A DNA stretch of 64,000 nucleotides from Achatina immaculata (taxonomy: Eukaryota; Mollusca; Gastropoda; Stylommatophora; Achatinidae): the NCBI GenBank assembly GCA_009760885.1, contig CM019715.1, positions 23,463,642 through 23,527,641 of the forward strand, in the 5' to 3' direction. Shown here piece after piece: positions 47,415 through 59,165 of the stretch (position 1 is its first letter; each line of letters begins with the position of its first letter). A program made the position numbers and the translations under genes. Under the pieces are notes generated by a model. It searched no databases. It was not told the origin of the DNA and saw only the letters and a list, made by a program, of their open reading frames with translations.

Positions 47415-47860
47415 AACTGAGGTAGAGTCGCGGAGGGTCTGAGGTAGTGTCATGGAGGGTCTGAGGTATAGTCGACTGGAAACTAAGATAGAGTTGCGGA
47501 GGGTTTGAGGTATGGTCGCGTAGAAAGTAAGGTAGACTTGCAGAGGGTCTAAGGTAGAGTCGCAGAAGGTCTGAGGCAGAGTCGTGGAGGGTCTAAGGTA
47601 GAGTCGCGGAAGGTCTAAGGTAGAGTCGCAGAGGGTCTAAGGTAGAGTCGCGGATGGTCTGAGGTAGAGTCGCGGAGGGTCTAAGGTAGAGTCGCGGAGG
47701 GTCTGAAATAGAATCGCGGAGGGTCTAAGGTAGAGTCACGGATGGTCTGAGGTAGAGTCGCGGAGGGTCTGAGGTAGAGTCGCGGAGGGTCTGAGGTAGA
47801 GTCGTGGAGGGTCTGAGGTAGAGTCGCGGAGGGTCTGAGGTAGAGTCGCGAAAAGACATG
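47415..47860. repeat. Minisatellite, 22-bp unit, about 20 copies
   Basis: GGTAGAGTCGCGGAGGGTCT followed by AA or GA. CpG-containing (TCGCGG), with TCGTGG and TCACGG variants as expected from CpG decay. Confidence 0.93.
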
Positions 47861-48194
47861 AAGAATCTTAAAAAAAAAAGAAGGAAAAACTCAGTAAGAA
47901 GAGAATTACACGGTTTTATGGAGAATTTGTAACTTTATATTTTCAAATGTAAATATTAAAGTAACAACAACCACACATACAATGAGATGTTGCAGTAACG
48001 TAAGACAACTAAATGTTTTCAGTGTTTACTTAACTAAATCTTGAAAAAAAACGCCGATTATTTAAGAAGTGATACTACACAATTCTGTTTGATTAGTGGA
48101 AAAGTTCTGCCATTTTAAAAGTACTGAAATAATAGTATTAGTTCATTTTTGCTCGATTTCAGTATTAAAAAAGATATTCCTTTTAGCAGTTCAA
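47861..48194. other. No gene recognised
   Basis: AT-rich unique sequence. Confidence 0.4.
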
Positions 48195-48612
48195 CTTGCG
48201 TAACTGGTTTAGGGTTGTGGATCAGATCAATTATTCCTGGTTTGGGATCGTGGATCAAATATTGGTGGTTTAGGGTTGTGGATCAAATATCATTCCTGGT
48301 TTTGGATCGTGGATCAAATATTGGTGGTTTAGGGTTGTGGATCAAATGCCATTCCTGGTTTAGGGTCGTCAATCAGATCAATCATTCCTGGGTTATGGTC
48401 ATAAATCAAATATCATTACTGGATTAGGGTCATGAATCAAACAAATACCATGGCCGGTTTAGGGTCACGGATCAAATACCATTACTGGTCATGAATCAAA
48501 TGTCATTGCTGGATTAGGGTCATGAATCAAATACCATGGCCGATTTAGGGTCACGGATCAAATACCATTACTGGTCATGACTCAAATACCATTGCTGTTT
48601 TAGGGTCTGCAG
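48195..48612. repeat. Degenerate minisatellite with GGTTTAGGGTTGTGGATCAA core
   Basis: Units of roughly 30-45 bp with TTAGGG-containing core and ATCAAATACCATTCCTGG. The TTAGGG motif is isolated in each unit, not a telomere run. Confidence 0.85.
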
Positions 48613-49272
48613 TATTTGAAATCATAACCTGAAACTAACTTTATATAAAAAAAGTATTCGTTTATTTGGTGTTATTGTTGTCCAGTATGCACTACACATT
48701 TGCATGAGACTGCTTGTGTATGTTTGTGTCTCGAAAATTTGGCCCCTGTGGAAGACTGAATTTAACCGGCGGAATTTCTGTATCGTGGCCTCGTTCACTT
48801 TCAGGGTGTCACGATTCTGGACCAGACAATCATTAATAGCTTTGCTATCAAGCACCTTTTTTTTCTTTTATTTGGCGGGTGCTAGATAGCGAAGTTTATT
48901 AACGCGCTGTTCTCCCGTGGCTAAACTGTTGCTCGTCCTACCGGAGTTCGCGGTCCAGGTCCCAGGCAAACCTGCTGTAATTTGTCTTTTCTGTCACGCC
49001 TAAAAGTGCCTTGTTTATGATTTGTTTCCCCGGGTCTAACCATGCAGCACTGTGTTTTATCACTTTACTGCCCGAGGAACTGTGACACTAACGATCAGCG
49101 ACTACGACGCCCACAATTTATGTAAGAATTCTAGAGAATTCTCTGCCGGAAACCCGTCTGTAAAATGAAACATGAAGTAGCCAGTGGAACTTGGGGAGTA
49201 TCAGAAGGAAACGAGGCAGACTAGAAAATGAAAATGTTCTTATCGAGAATAAACAAATGGCTGCAGCTTGAA
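48613..49272. other. No gene recognised
   Basis: Short frames on both strands at 48622-48889 without motifs. Confidence 0.4.
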
Positions 49273-49860
49273 CAATTTACAGGTTCAAATTGTTGTGCAT
49301 TACAACATATGCCGAAAAGAGTTGTTGTGCATTACAATATGTGCCGAATATAATTGTTGTACATTCCAATATATGCCGAGAATAGTTGTTGTGCATTACA
49401 ATATACGCCGAGAATAGTTGTTGTGCATTACAATATATGCCGAGAATAGTTATTGTGCATTACAATATGTGCCGAAAAGAATTGTTGTGCATTACAAGAA
49501 TAGTTATATGCCGAGAATAGTTGTTGTGCATTACAATATATGCCGAGAATAGTTGTTGTGCATTACAATATATGCAGAAAATAATTGTTGTGCATTACAA
49601 TATATGCCGAAAAGAATTGTTGTGCATTACAATATATGCCGAAAAGAATTGTTGTGCATTACAATATATGCCGAAAAGAATTGTTGTGCATTACAATATG
49701 TGCCGAAAATAATTGTTGTGCATTACAATATATGCCGAGAATAGTTGTTGTGCATTACAATATATGCCGAAAATAATTGTTGTGCATTACAATATATGCC
49801 GAAAATAATTGTTGTGCATTACAATATGTGCCGAGAAGAGTTGTTGTGCATTACAGTATA
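49273..49860. repeat. Minisatellite, 32-bp unit, about 18 copies
   Basis: GTTGTTGTGCATTACAATAT plus ATGCCGAGAATA. The central units (49521-49776) are exactly 32 bp; the left end has one shortened unit. A diverged isolated unit appears at 51455-51500. Confidence 0.94.
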
Positions 49861-49889
49861 TTCATTCATTCATTCAGCTTTCCGAGCCA

Positions 49890-50465
49890 TTGCGCCTCAT
49901 TCCTGCAGACAGGACTTCTCTCCCTTCCTCTCTGTTCTTAGTCTTCTCCTGCCAGTTGCCTCCCTTCCTCTCTGTTCTTAGTCTTCTCCTGCCAGTTCTC
50001 TCTATTCCTCTCTGTTCTTAGTCTTCTCCTGCCAGTTCTCCCTATTCCTCTCTGTTCTTAGTCTTCTCCTGCCAATTCTCCCTATTCCTCTCTGTTCTTA
50101 GTCTTCTCCTGCCAGTTCTCCCTATTCCTCTCTGTTCTTAGTCTTCTCCTGCCAGTTCTCCCTATTCCTCTCTGTTCTTAGTCTTCTCCTGCCAGTTCTC
50201 TCTATTCCTCTCTGTTCTTAGTCTTCTCCTGCCAGTTCTCTCCATTCCTCTCTGTTCTTAGTCTTCTCCTGCCAGTTCTCTCCATTCCTCTCTGTTCTTA
50301 GTCTTCTCCTGCCAGTTCTCTCCATTCCTCTCTGTTCTTAGTCTTCTCCTGCCAGTTCTCTCCATTCCTCTCTGTTCTTAGTCTTCTCCTGCCAGTTCTC
50401 TCCATTCCTCTCTGTTCTTAGTCTTCTCCTGCCAGTTGCCTCCCTTCCTCTCTGTTCTTAGTCTT
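49890..50465 (-). repeat. Tandem array, 40-bp unit, about 14 copies, derived from LINE-F C-terminus
   Basis: GTCTTCTCCTGCCAGTTCTC plus CCTATTCCTCTCTGTTCTTA repeats at 40 bp. On the minus strand one phase reads ENWQEKTKNREEW, the direct continuation of the LINE-F protein (…ALGVENW). The far end (49870-49900) passes into TTCCGAGCC and a (TCAT/ATTC)n tail. The array therefore replaces the last codons of the LINE. Confidence 0.92.
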
Positions 50466-51450
50466 CTCCTACCAATTCTCCACTCCGAGGGCCCATAGGT
50501 CTTCTTCCAGGCTGTCACGCCCCCGTTGTCCGGGTCGTCCTCTTGGTCTGTCTCCATTAATCACTTCTGTGTAAGCCTGTCTATTCTCGCCCATTCTTTC
50601 CAAGATTCCGATCCATCTCAGTCTGTTGTTTTTCATAATGGTAGTTATAAGTGGAGACTGTATTAGCGCATGTGTATCTTTGTTATTTCTAATTTTCCAC
50701 TCTTGTGATATAGGATCTCTAACTAATCCGAAAATTCTTTTCAAGATTCTGGTTTTCAAAGATCTGTAGCTGTGTTTTATCTTGTTTTGTAGTGCTTTAT
50801 ATTTCTGATCCATAAAAGACAACCGTTCTAATCTGTCTTGTATATATTTAGTTTGATGTTGTGGGATAGGATTTTCTTTATTGCAACAAATGTCTAAGGG
50901 CAAAGTAAGTTTTGTTTGCTGCTTATATCCTACCTCTAATTTCATCTCTCACAATGTTGGAGCTGTTGATTAATGCGCCCAGATATTTATATTAATTTGT
51001 TATTTTAATTCTCATACCTTCTATTTGGATCTGATTTTCTTACTTTTCACTTTTTGCTTTGCTATTGTCATGTATTCAGTTTTCTCACAGTTTGTCTTTA
51101 GCCTCACCCTTTCTTCAGATGTTTGAAGATTTCTATGGTCTCTTACAAATGTTCTTCTACAGCATAAAGAATGTCTGCATATCTTAATATTCCCATTTTG
51201 TCGTTACTGATTTGTTCTTTATTTATTATTCTTATAATTTTTCTAGGACCAGACAGAACAGCACTAGGGACAAGACATCACCTTGCTTCAGGCATGTTCT
51301 TATTTGGAATGGTGTTGATTTCTTCCTTTATGTAACACCATATTTTCTGTTTCCTCCATGTATAGCTTACTTATGTTTTAATGTATTTCTTAGGTATCCC
51401 AAACTCCTTCATTACATTTCAACGGCTGTTTCTATGGGTGCCTTTTTTTA
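50466..51450 (-). mobile_element. LINE-F: RT and C-terminal domain, decayed
   Basis: The minus strand reads, from right to left, an RT palm (FGIPKKYIK near 51400, then LRYADIL near 51195, where the second catalytic Asp of YADD is lost), YLGALINSSN near 50975, and frame 50945-50469. The last contains DKYKALQNKIKHSYRSLKTR-like helices, RLRWIGILERMGENRQAY and GDRPRGRPGQRGRDSL. Several frameshifts separate the blocks. The 3' end is expanded into the 40-bp array. Confidence 0.8.
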
Positions 51451-51597
51451 AATCAATGAATATGCCGATTAGAAAATATGCCGAGAAGAAATGTTCTGCA
51501 GGAATTCATTGTTCAGTGATCATATCTTCCCTCAAGCTGGATTTCGAAGTTTTCACTTATCTCCTTACCTTCTTAAAAAAAATTCCAATTCCTTTAA

Positions 51598-51654
51598 TCA
51601 GATCTGGTATCGTATATATCTGTGTAATCAGATCTGGTATCTATTTTGTGTGGA
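51598..51654. repeat. Minisatellite with AATCAGATCTGGTATCG core, left part
   Basis: Two units of AATCAGATCTGGTATCGTAT / ATATCTGTGT. The same repeat resumes at 53050, so LINE-G appears to be inserted into one array. Confidence 0.85.
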
Positions 51655-52268
51655 GGGTGCTGGTTGTCTGTTTTAAGTGGTCTGAGGGCTTCAAGGAGTG
51701 CTGTTGTTGCTGCCCTGTAGTTGGAGGAAATCTTTCCCGTCGCGAAGACCTTTTTGGTTTGTTTCCCATCTGTGTATCTTATATAGACGCCCCCCCCCCA
51801 CCTCCATTTTTACTGCTTTTTCTGCAGACTCATCTGTGTACACATTTGTCCATTCAGCTGGGTTGTATTTGCTGTCAATCAGCTCCTGGGTCAGTGTCTT
51901 CATCTGAAGTGTTGTTAGGTAGTCCTTTTTATGTATGCCTGGTACCTCTGTGAGGACTGTTATCTTTTCACAGTGACTGTGCTCCTCCACAATTTGGAGT
52001 GGTTCAGTTTCTTCATAAGAGGTGGGAAGGAGGTCTTTATAGTGTTGTTGCAGTTGTGCTGTCAGATGGGTGAAGCTGGTTCTTTTAAGTCTGTTTTTTG
52101 TGGACTCCTGAATTCTTTTGTTCACAGAGTGGGTTGTCAGGCATATGAACTTTTGTTTGTGGATCCTTAGTCTTTCTTTGCACCTGACCTCAAGAGGTTG
52201 AATTTTCGTGTATTTCTCCATCTCCGTGATGGGAGTGCTCTTCATTCCTCCTGTGATCAGCCGCAGAC
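51655..52268 (-). mobile_element. LINE-G, inverted 5' segment (linker and first half of RNase H)
   Basis: Minus frame 52245-51691 reads GGMKSTPITEMEKYTKIQPL (the stretch after the RT thumb), TEVPGIHKKD, EWTNVYTDES (first RNase H Asp; the usual G of TDGS is E) and, continuing in a shifted frame, GKISSNYRAATTALLEALRP near 51740-51680. In an intact element this lies just upstream of the segment at 52270, but here it is in the opposite orientation. Confidence 0.8.
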
Positions 52269-53028
52269 CAGTGGATAGCCTTCTTCACAGATTGCATGGC
52301 ACTTTGGAATCTCTAAAAACAACAAAGAAACCAGAGGCAAACGTACAGGGAATCACAACAGAACTGAAGCATCTTACACTGTCAACAACTGTGGCCCTAC
52401 AATGGGTACCATCCCACTCTGGAATAGCTGGCAGTGAAATAGCTGATAGCCTGTCCAAAGCTGGCAGCAATCAAGATCCAGTAAACTACCAAGAGGCGAA
52501 AACCATAATCCATAACCAGTGCAGATCTGAATGGAAAAAGAAACTGAAATGAACCAGATCCAATACACCAACTACAAAGACATCCGCAAACCATCCTCTT
52601 TCGCCTAAGGACAGGCCGCTGCAGACTACTGAGCCACCTGCATCGATTCAAATGTCTCACACAGACAAGTGTCCATGTGGCAGTGGAGTCCAGACTCTAT
52701 AACATACCCTACAAGAGTTCCCAAACCATGCAGACCTGGGGCATGAGACATGGCCAGAGGACACAAGCTTGGGGCAAAAGCTTTGGGGCTTCTATCAGGA
52801 TCTGGAGAGGACTGCGGGCTTTGCCATGTCGACAGGGATGAGGATCTGGAGAGGACTGCGGGGTTTGCCATGTCGACAGGGATCAGGATCTGGAGAGGAC
52901 TGCGGGCTTTGCCATGTCGATAGGGATCAGGATCTGGAGAGGACTGCGGGCTTTGCCATGTCGACAGGGATCAGGATCTGGAGAGGACTGCGGGCTTTGC
53001 CATGTCGACAGGGATCAGGATCTGAAGT
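52269..53028 (+). mobile_element. LINE-G, direct 3' segment (second half of RNase H to C-terminus)
   Basis: The plus strand reads FFTDCMAL (RNase H Asp), EANVQGITTELKHL, ALQWVPSHSGIAGSEIADSL (closing His motif), SEWKKKLK and, beyond a stop, HTDKCPCGSGVQTL (zinc-binding-like C-x-C) and GQKLWGFYQDLERTAGFA. The last codons are expanded into a 44-bp array (52785-53028). The content starts exactly where the inverted segment ends, consistent with twin priming. Confidence 0.8.
52785..53028 (+). repeat. Tandem array, 44-bp unit, about 5.5 copies, from LINE-G C-terminus
   Basis: GATCTGGAGAGGACTGCGGG plus CTTTGCCATGTCGACAGGGATCAG in successive parts; GTCGA occurs at 52828, 52872 and 52916. The 44-bp period shifts frame at each unit. 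The first unit is the in-frame LINE end (DLERTAGFAMSTG). Confidence 0.93.
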
Positions 53029-53049
53029 CACTAACAACCTCGAACGCAT

Positions 53050-53455
53050 AAGAATAAGATCTGGTATCTTATGTATCTGTGTAATCAGATCTACTGTCGA
53101 ATATATCAGTGTAATCAGATCTGATATCGTCGGTACATGTATCTGTGTAATCAGATCTGGTATCGTATATATGTATATGTATATATATATGTATATATAT
53201 ATATATGTAATTAGATCTACTATCTTATATATCTGTGTAATCGGATCTGAAATCGCATATATCTGTGTAGTCAGATCTGGTATCTTTGGTATCGTGTATC
53301 TGTCTAATCATAAATGGTATCGTATACATCTGTGTAATCAGATCTACTATAGTATATATCTATGTAATAAGTCTGGAATCGCATATATTTGTGGAGTCAG
53401 ATCTGGTATCGTTGGTATCGTGTAATCAGATCTACTATCGCAGATATTTGCGTGG
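53050..53455. repeat. Minisatellite with AATCAGATCTGGTATCG core, right part
   Basis: About 13 units near 30 bp (AATCAGATCTACTATCGTAT variants), with an (AT)-rich stretch at 53168-53207. It is the same family as 51598-51654. Confidence 0.88.
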
Positions 53456-53953
53456 ACGTAATATTTTTGTACTACACTCTTGGCTCTTTCAGTTCTATTT
53501 CTCCAGTTATGAATATTCATTTTTCTGATTATTTTGTGCTCGTGCAGACTACTAAGTAGATAGTATTTGACAGGTTTACTGCTTTATAAAAAGTTGATAT
53601 ATTTTCTGCTTTATAAAAAGCTATTTCTCTTACTCTTAATGTGTGCTATTCACAGCCGCTGCTATAAATATCTTAACACACAGGCGTCATATCGATAGGG
53701 TGATGTATATCCAGTTGCATCTACGAATCTGAGGAGAGAGTCTTGGTCTGAACTCGTAACAAATGATTTGTTCCATCTAGGAAAAATGACCTTTTGTTCT
53801 TAGTAGCATTATATTCTTGTGTTTGTCGCTGATTACAGATTAGTAACTTTGAGAAATGTATAAGTTAGAAACTATTGATTTAGCACTACGTCGTTTGTAA
53901 GTAATAATTACAGTCAGAGAAATATAAAAGAAAAATCTGAAATTAAATCTCTC
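53456..53953. other. No gene recognised
   Basis: AT-rich unique sequence left of the third GIY-YIG unit. Confidence 0.4.
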
Positions 53954-54774
53954 CCAAAACTATCCCCACTCTTCATGTGGGATTCACATGCGAGTCCCGG
54001 AATGTGATATATGTCATCGTATGCAAAAGATGCAGGATAACGTATATTTGTGAGGCTGGCCTCAGATTAGGGGACCGTATGCAGAAACATCTGTATGATA
54101 TTGCCCAGCATGCTTCGAAACCAGTACCAAATCATTTCAATGGCCAGTACACCAACTCCAGAACAGAGGCAAATTTGATTTTCTGGTAACAGCCATCAAA
54201 CAATGTCACGCAGATGACACAAGCCGCCCAGCGCTTGAGAACCGCTACATTCAGGATTATGGGACGCTGGAACCACACTGGTTAAACGTGATATTCAGCT
54301 ACACTTAAGATTCTCCTCTTCAACAATTATAATCTCTCTTTATTAAGCTCCACTCCTTTCCAATTTGTTACACATAGTTCAACCCCTCTACCCTATCATC
54401 TATTTCACCTTCTCCTGGGTAGGTTAATATTGTACCACTCTCTCTTCCCTCCACGGTTTCCCCACCCACCACCACCAAATACGACCTACCGACCACACAT
54501 CGCAGGTCTTCATTTAAACAGTATCTACGCCCTACCATGCCCATTTCTGACACATAGCGTCTAACAAGCCACATCTTCTTACAGTTATAGCTAAGTCCTA
54601 TATTCATTATTAATATTTTTTTTAAATATAGCATTCATGTGAACCTATACTTTATCTCCTCTCTCTATTTCTTCGTCCTATATGTTTTTGTATGATTAAG
54701 GCTCACGCCGAAAGTCACAACTTTGTAATCGTTCAGTAATAAAGCTGCTCCTACCCTTTCTCCTAGTTTATACA
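53954..54774 (+). mobile_element. Penelope-like GIY-YIG unit 3
   Basis: The frame 53977-54189 reads SRNVIYVIVCKRCRITYICE (the G of YIGE is C here), AGLRLGDRMQKHLYDIA and PVPNHFNG, then an insertion of about 15 bp shifts it. The 3' non-coding part matches units 1 and 2 up to TAGTTTATACAC, where this copy ends about 60 bp earlier. It begins at AAAACTATCCCC like the other two. It is not functional. Confidence 0.8.
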
Positions 54775-55562
54775 CCTGGAAGAATAAAGAGTTATGAAGA
54801 TATGACGTCCATCGTCGCTCAGATCAAAAACTGTCCAAAAACTGTGACCAGACCAGTTAGATGTTCTAGAATATTCCCTGGAACTTCTACACAAATGTTG
54901 CCCTCAATAACTATCTCATTTTTGTATGAAAGAAAACACATTCATTGCCAACGGCAAGTATTTCCAGAACGAAATTGAATACGTGCAGGAATATAAGTAT
55001 TTTTGTGATACTCTTATAGTTATCAAAGTCTAACTCACATGAAAAATCTTTCGGAGATTTTGAAGTTTGTTAATTTTAAACTAAAGAAAATTGAATCTTA
55101 CTGAACCCGGCAAAAACTTGTTTTTGATTTACCATCTTCAGTGCCCTTACTCTAACTTCCTTTCATTTCCTACTTCTCATTTTTCGTTTTCTAAAATGAG
55201 GTTATTAGCTTCATTGTCACATTATTTGTCTTCTATGGATATAAATGTTAGAAAATGTATTCTATGAAATGTTATCTTCCAGTAACTGGTATTCAGTAAA
55301 TGACATTTATTCGTGTCACAAAAACTTTGTTTAATTTTTTTTTCCCATAGAAAGTCAACATCGTGTCCAAACTTCAAAGACTCTTCATCATGTTTCATTC
55401 ACTGTAGAAGGCAGTTCTTCCCTTAAAATTGTTGCTCGTATGTAATGTTCTCTTTATGAAATATGTTTCTCGCTTCATGTTTCCCGCTTCAATGCGAGTA
55501 ATCAACCAAAGGGGATGAACTCTTGCTCGAACATTCTAAATAACAAAGGGTACTTACTTCAG
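54775..55562. other. No gene recognised
   Basis: Unique AT-rich sequence. Confidence 0.4.
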
Positions 55563-56092
55563 AAGACATCTATCGCTCTTCAGAAAGTAAAACAAATAAA
55601 GAATCTGTGGAGAGGAACAGACAGAACCACAAAAATAAGATTTTTAAGGGCATGCATTTTTCCCATTGCAACTTATGCCTGTGAGACCTGGACACTTAAC
55701 AAAACAGCTGAGAAACACATAAATGCCTTTGAATGTAAATGCTACAGAAGAGTTCTTCACATATCATGGACACAAAAAAAGAACAAATTTATCTATACTA
55801 CAAGAACTTACTATTGGAGAAGGCTGGCTAGTAAAGAGGATTAAAGAGAGAGAACTTAAATATTTTGGACACAATAAACGTCATGATAATTTAGAGAAGA
55901 CCATATTTGAAGGATACACAATGGGAAAAAGAAAGAGAGGAAGACCAAAACGAAGATGGCTGCAAGACATCGTTGACGATCTGCAAATGGATGCATCAGC
56001 GGCAGGCCATCTTGCTCACAACCGAGAGGCCTACAGGAGTGCTGTTAGGGAGGCAAAGTTCCGCAAGGGACATGCAAATGAATGAATGAATA
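55563..56092 (+). mobile_element. LINE-A 3' end, well preserved
   Basis: The plus strand encodes the LINE-A C-terminal region in two overlapping frames (55515-55844 and 55723-56085): TSIALQKVKQIKNLWRG, ATYACETWTLNK, WLVKRIKERELKYFGH, KRGRPKRRWLQDIVDDL and HLAHNREAYRSAVREAKF, then a stop and (AATG)n tail. A seventh A in the run near 55785 shifts the frame relative to copy 1. This copy lets one locate the frameshifts of the 1.7-4.4 kb element. Confidence 0.9.
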
Positions 56093-56639
56093 AATGACTT
56101 CCTTCAACTGGTCGTTATACTCATCTTAAAGTTGAAACCGTTTTCCCAGTGCAGATTTAGAGTTCTGTGAATGTTGGTGCGCCTGCACAACCTACACATC
56201 CACGTCCACGTGACTCGTAAACAGATTTCTCTGGTCAATTTTTTTAATGATTAATATCATGTAGCAAGCCTTCCTGTAATTTTGCCTTAATTTATCTGTC
56301 AAAAATATGTTTATGTAATACAGCTTTATTTTTAACACGATCGTCCTGTCTTGACGGAAAGTTCTTAAAAAATAAATTACGTTGCATGTAATAAGCAGTA
56401 CAGTGGTTACAGCGGGCATTTAAAAAACAGTTAACAGCTTTATAACGTAAACGAAAGTTGTTTTTATTTTCCCTGGCAGTGATGCACGCAATAATGAACC
56501 CACGTATCTCACGATATACGTAAGTAAGAGAATAATGAAGCCACTTATCTCAGTGTTTTGAGCATCTATCTTCAGAGTGGCACAACATTGCATGGTCATG
56601 TGGCACTAACGTCCTTCTATCTCTCGACTCGGAGGTATG
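56093..56639. other. No gene recognised
   Basis: AT-rich unique sequence; no motif in the short frames. Confidence 0.4.
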
Positions 56640-57895
56640 TGGGACGTGAAAAGAGAGGAAGAACAGAGGTACGGGAGAATGAAAAGAGAGGAAGAACAGA
56701 GGTACGGGGAACATGAAAAGAGAGGAAGAACAGAGGTACGGGGGAATGAAAAGAGAGGAAGAACAGAGGTACGGGGGACATGAAAAGAGAGGAAGAACAG
56801 AGGTACGTGGGAATGAAAAGAGAGGAAGAACAGAGGTACGTGGGAATGAAAAGAGAGGAAGAACAGAGGTACGGGGGAATGAAAAGAGAGGAAGAACAGA
56901 GGTACGGGGGACATGAAAAGAGAGGAAGAACAGAGGTACGGGGGAATGAAAAGAGAGGAAGAACAGAGGTACGGGGGACATGAAAAGAGAGGAAGAACAG
57001 AGGTACGGGGGAATGAAAAGAGAGGAAGAACAGAGGTACGGGGGACATGAAAAGAGAGGAAGAACAGAGGTACGGGGGAATGAAAAGAGGAAGAACAGAG
57101 GTACGGGGGAATGAAAAGAGAGGAAGAACAGAGGTACGGGGAACATGAAAAGAGGAAGAACATGGGTCTGGGGGACGTGAAAAGAGAGGAAGAACATGGG
57201 TCTGGGGGACGTGAAAAGAGAGGAAGAACATGGGTCTGGGGGACGTGAAAAGAGAGGAAGAACAGAGGTACGGGGAACATGAAAAGAGAGGAAGAACATG
57301 GGTCTGGGGGACGTGAAAAGAGAGGAAGAACATGGGTCTGGGGGACGTGAAAAGAGAGGAAGAACATGGGTCTGGGGGACGTGAAAAGAGAGGAAGAACA
57401 TGGGTCTGGGGGACGTGAAAAGAGAGGAAGAACAGAGGTACGGGGAACATGAAAAGAGAGGAAGAACATGGGTCTGGGGGACGTGAAAAGAGAGGAAGAA
57501 CAGAGGTACGGGGAACATGAAAAGAGAGGAAGAACAGAGGTACGGGGAACATGAAAAGAGGAAGAACAGAGGTACGGGGAACATGAAAAGAGGAAGAACA
57601 TGGGTCTGGGGGACGTGAAAAGAGAGGAAGAACAGAGGTACGGGGAACATGAAAAGAGAGGAAGAACATGGGTCTGGGGGACGTGAAAAGAGAGGAAGAA
57701 CAGAGGTACGGGGAACATGAAAAGAGAGGAAGAACAGAGGTACGGGGAACATGAAAAGAGAGGAAGAACAGAGGTACGGGGAACATGAAAAGAGAGGAAG
57801 AACATGGGTCTGGGGGACGTGAAAAGAGAGGAAGAACAGAGGTACGGGGAACATGAAAAGAGAAAGAACAGAGGTACGGGGGACGTGAAAAGAGG
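56640..57895. repeat. Large minisatellite, 33-34 bp unit, about 38 copies, two variants
   Basis: GAAAAGAGAGGAAGAACAGA begins each unit; it continues either GGTACGGGG(A/G)A or, in a second class, with CATGGGTCTGGGGGACG. Class 1 fills the left half; both classes interleave from 57160 rightward. A few units lack an AGAG (GAAAAGAGGAAG). Minus-strand frames of 399-438 codons exist in all three phases because the period is near 33, and are artefacts. The purine bias of the plus strand is almost complete. Confidence 0.95.
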
Positions 57896-58267
57896 ATGAA
57901 CAGACAGAAATAAGAAACGTCTAAATCTCCCACGTTAGAAACGATATGGTTGCCAAAGAGTTAATTTTAAAAAAGGCCTTCATTTCCTATTCATGGTCAG
58001 ATCCTTTCTAGTATTTTTTAGTTTTCATACAAACATTTCTTTCAGTTTCAGGATTAACACAGCACCACACATAACGTGTGTGCACGTCTGTTGACTTTAA
58101 TCCTGGGCTACTTTTCCTTTATTCCGTAGATGTTTTATTATTTTTTAAAAGCTTTGCTTTGTGGGAATTTTATGTTTGTTTCGTATTTTTATAACAATCC
58201 ACTACGTTTCTTTGCTTCCTTATAACGTCTCCTTTTTTGGTTTGTCCCGTACGGAGTATATAAATAT

Positions 58268-59165
58268 ACGAGGGCCAATAAAAAACGTAACATTAATTTT
58301 GCTATAAAGAATTTAAATCGGGTACCAGACAGTTATGGTACGGATATGTCATGCCATCACTCTCTAGATGTATGTGTGACGAGGCACGCCCGCTAATTTG
58401 GAAATATGACGCCGCTACCTTGGATGCGTGCACGAGAGAGGAACGGCCTAGGTGACTGACGCTTTAAGGCTAAAAGGAGATGGTTTTATACGACATATAG
58501 TCGCCGAAGACGAATGCTGGGTACAATACTTGCAGCCAGAGACAAAGGAGCCAGCAAGGAGTGGCAACATTCTTCCTTGTCGAAATCAAATAAGTTCCTA
58601 CAGCTCCCTCGGCCGAAAAATTAATGCTCCCGCTCTTCTGGTACTGTAGAGGCCCAATCCTGAAACATTACATGCCTTTAGGAATCTCTAGCAACAGCAA
58701 GGCATACTATGATCTGTTTGAGAACCAAATGAAATCTGTAAATCAGACCAAAACGTCGCGGTTTGCTCAGGTCTGTAGTATTGTCGCATCATGATACACG
58801 CATTGCCTCACACGGAAGTGCAACAATTCAACAAATTACGAATCTGCTTTGGAGTGTCTTGCACATCCTCCATATTCATCTGACCTAGCACCATAATGAT
58901 TATCACATGTTGGACCTCTCAAGGAGGGGCTAGGTGGGAAGAAGTTCAGTATGGACGAATAGATTAAAGAGGCCGTATATAGTTTGCTATAGAGTCAATC
59001 AGAAGATTATTTTTCTCGATGATTCCAGACATCGGTGAAGCTGTGTCAGACCTGCACAGAACGTGGTGGGTGCTGCATTGAAAAATGATAAGAAGTTTTC
59101 GGTTAAATTCTGTACATTTTATTTAAATTTGAAACAAAACCTTTTAGGCACACCCCTGAATCTGG
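58268..59165 (+). mobile_element. Mariner-family DNA transposon, copy 2, decayed
   Basis: The plus strand reads GFIRHIVAEDECWVQYLQPE (first catalytic acidic motif, normally G-D-E-x-W, here A-E-D-E-C-W), ETKEPARSG, then out of frame SYSSLGRKINAPALLVL. Degenerate pieces follow: PSTIMIITCWTSQGG near 58890 (the third-Asp region, with loss of the motif) and SIRRLFFSMIPDIGEAVSDL near 59000-59060. The DNA-binding N-terminus is mostly deleted. Left end ACGAGGGCCAATAAAAAACG and right end near 59150 (inverse CAGGGGTGTGCCTAAAAGG) may be diverged terminal repeats. Confidence 0.72.

Noticed and set aside
48195..48612. TTAGGG motifs as interstitial telomere sequence
   Set aside because: TTAGGG occurs once per 30-45 bp unit and never in tandem, so it is only part of the minisatellite unit.
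49273..49860. Regular 32-bp repeats resembling a CRISPR array
   Set aside because: The units abut directly with no unique spacers, there is no cas gene and the window is eukaryotic. It is a minisatellite.
56550..57933. Minus-strand frames of 399-438 codons as a large repetitive protein
   Set aside because: All three phases are open because the unit period is near 33 and lacks stops. There is no unique domain at either end.
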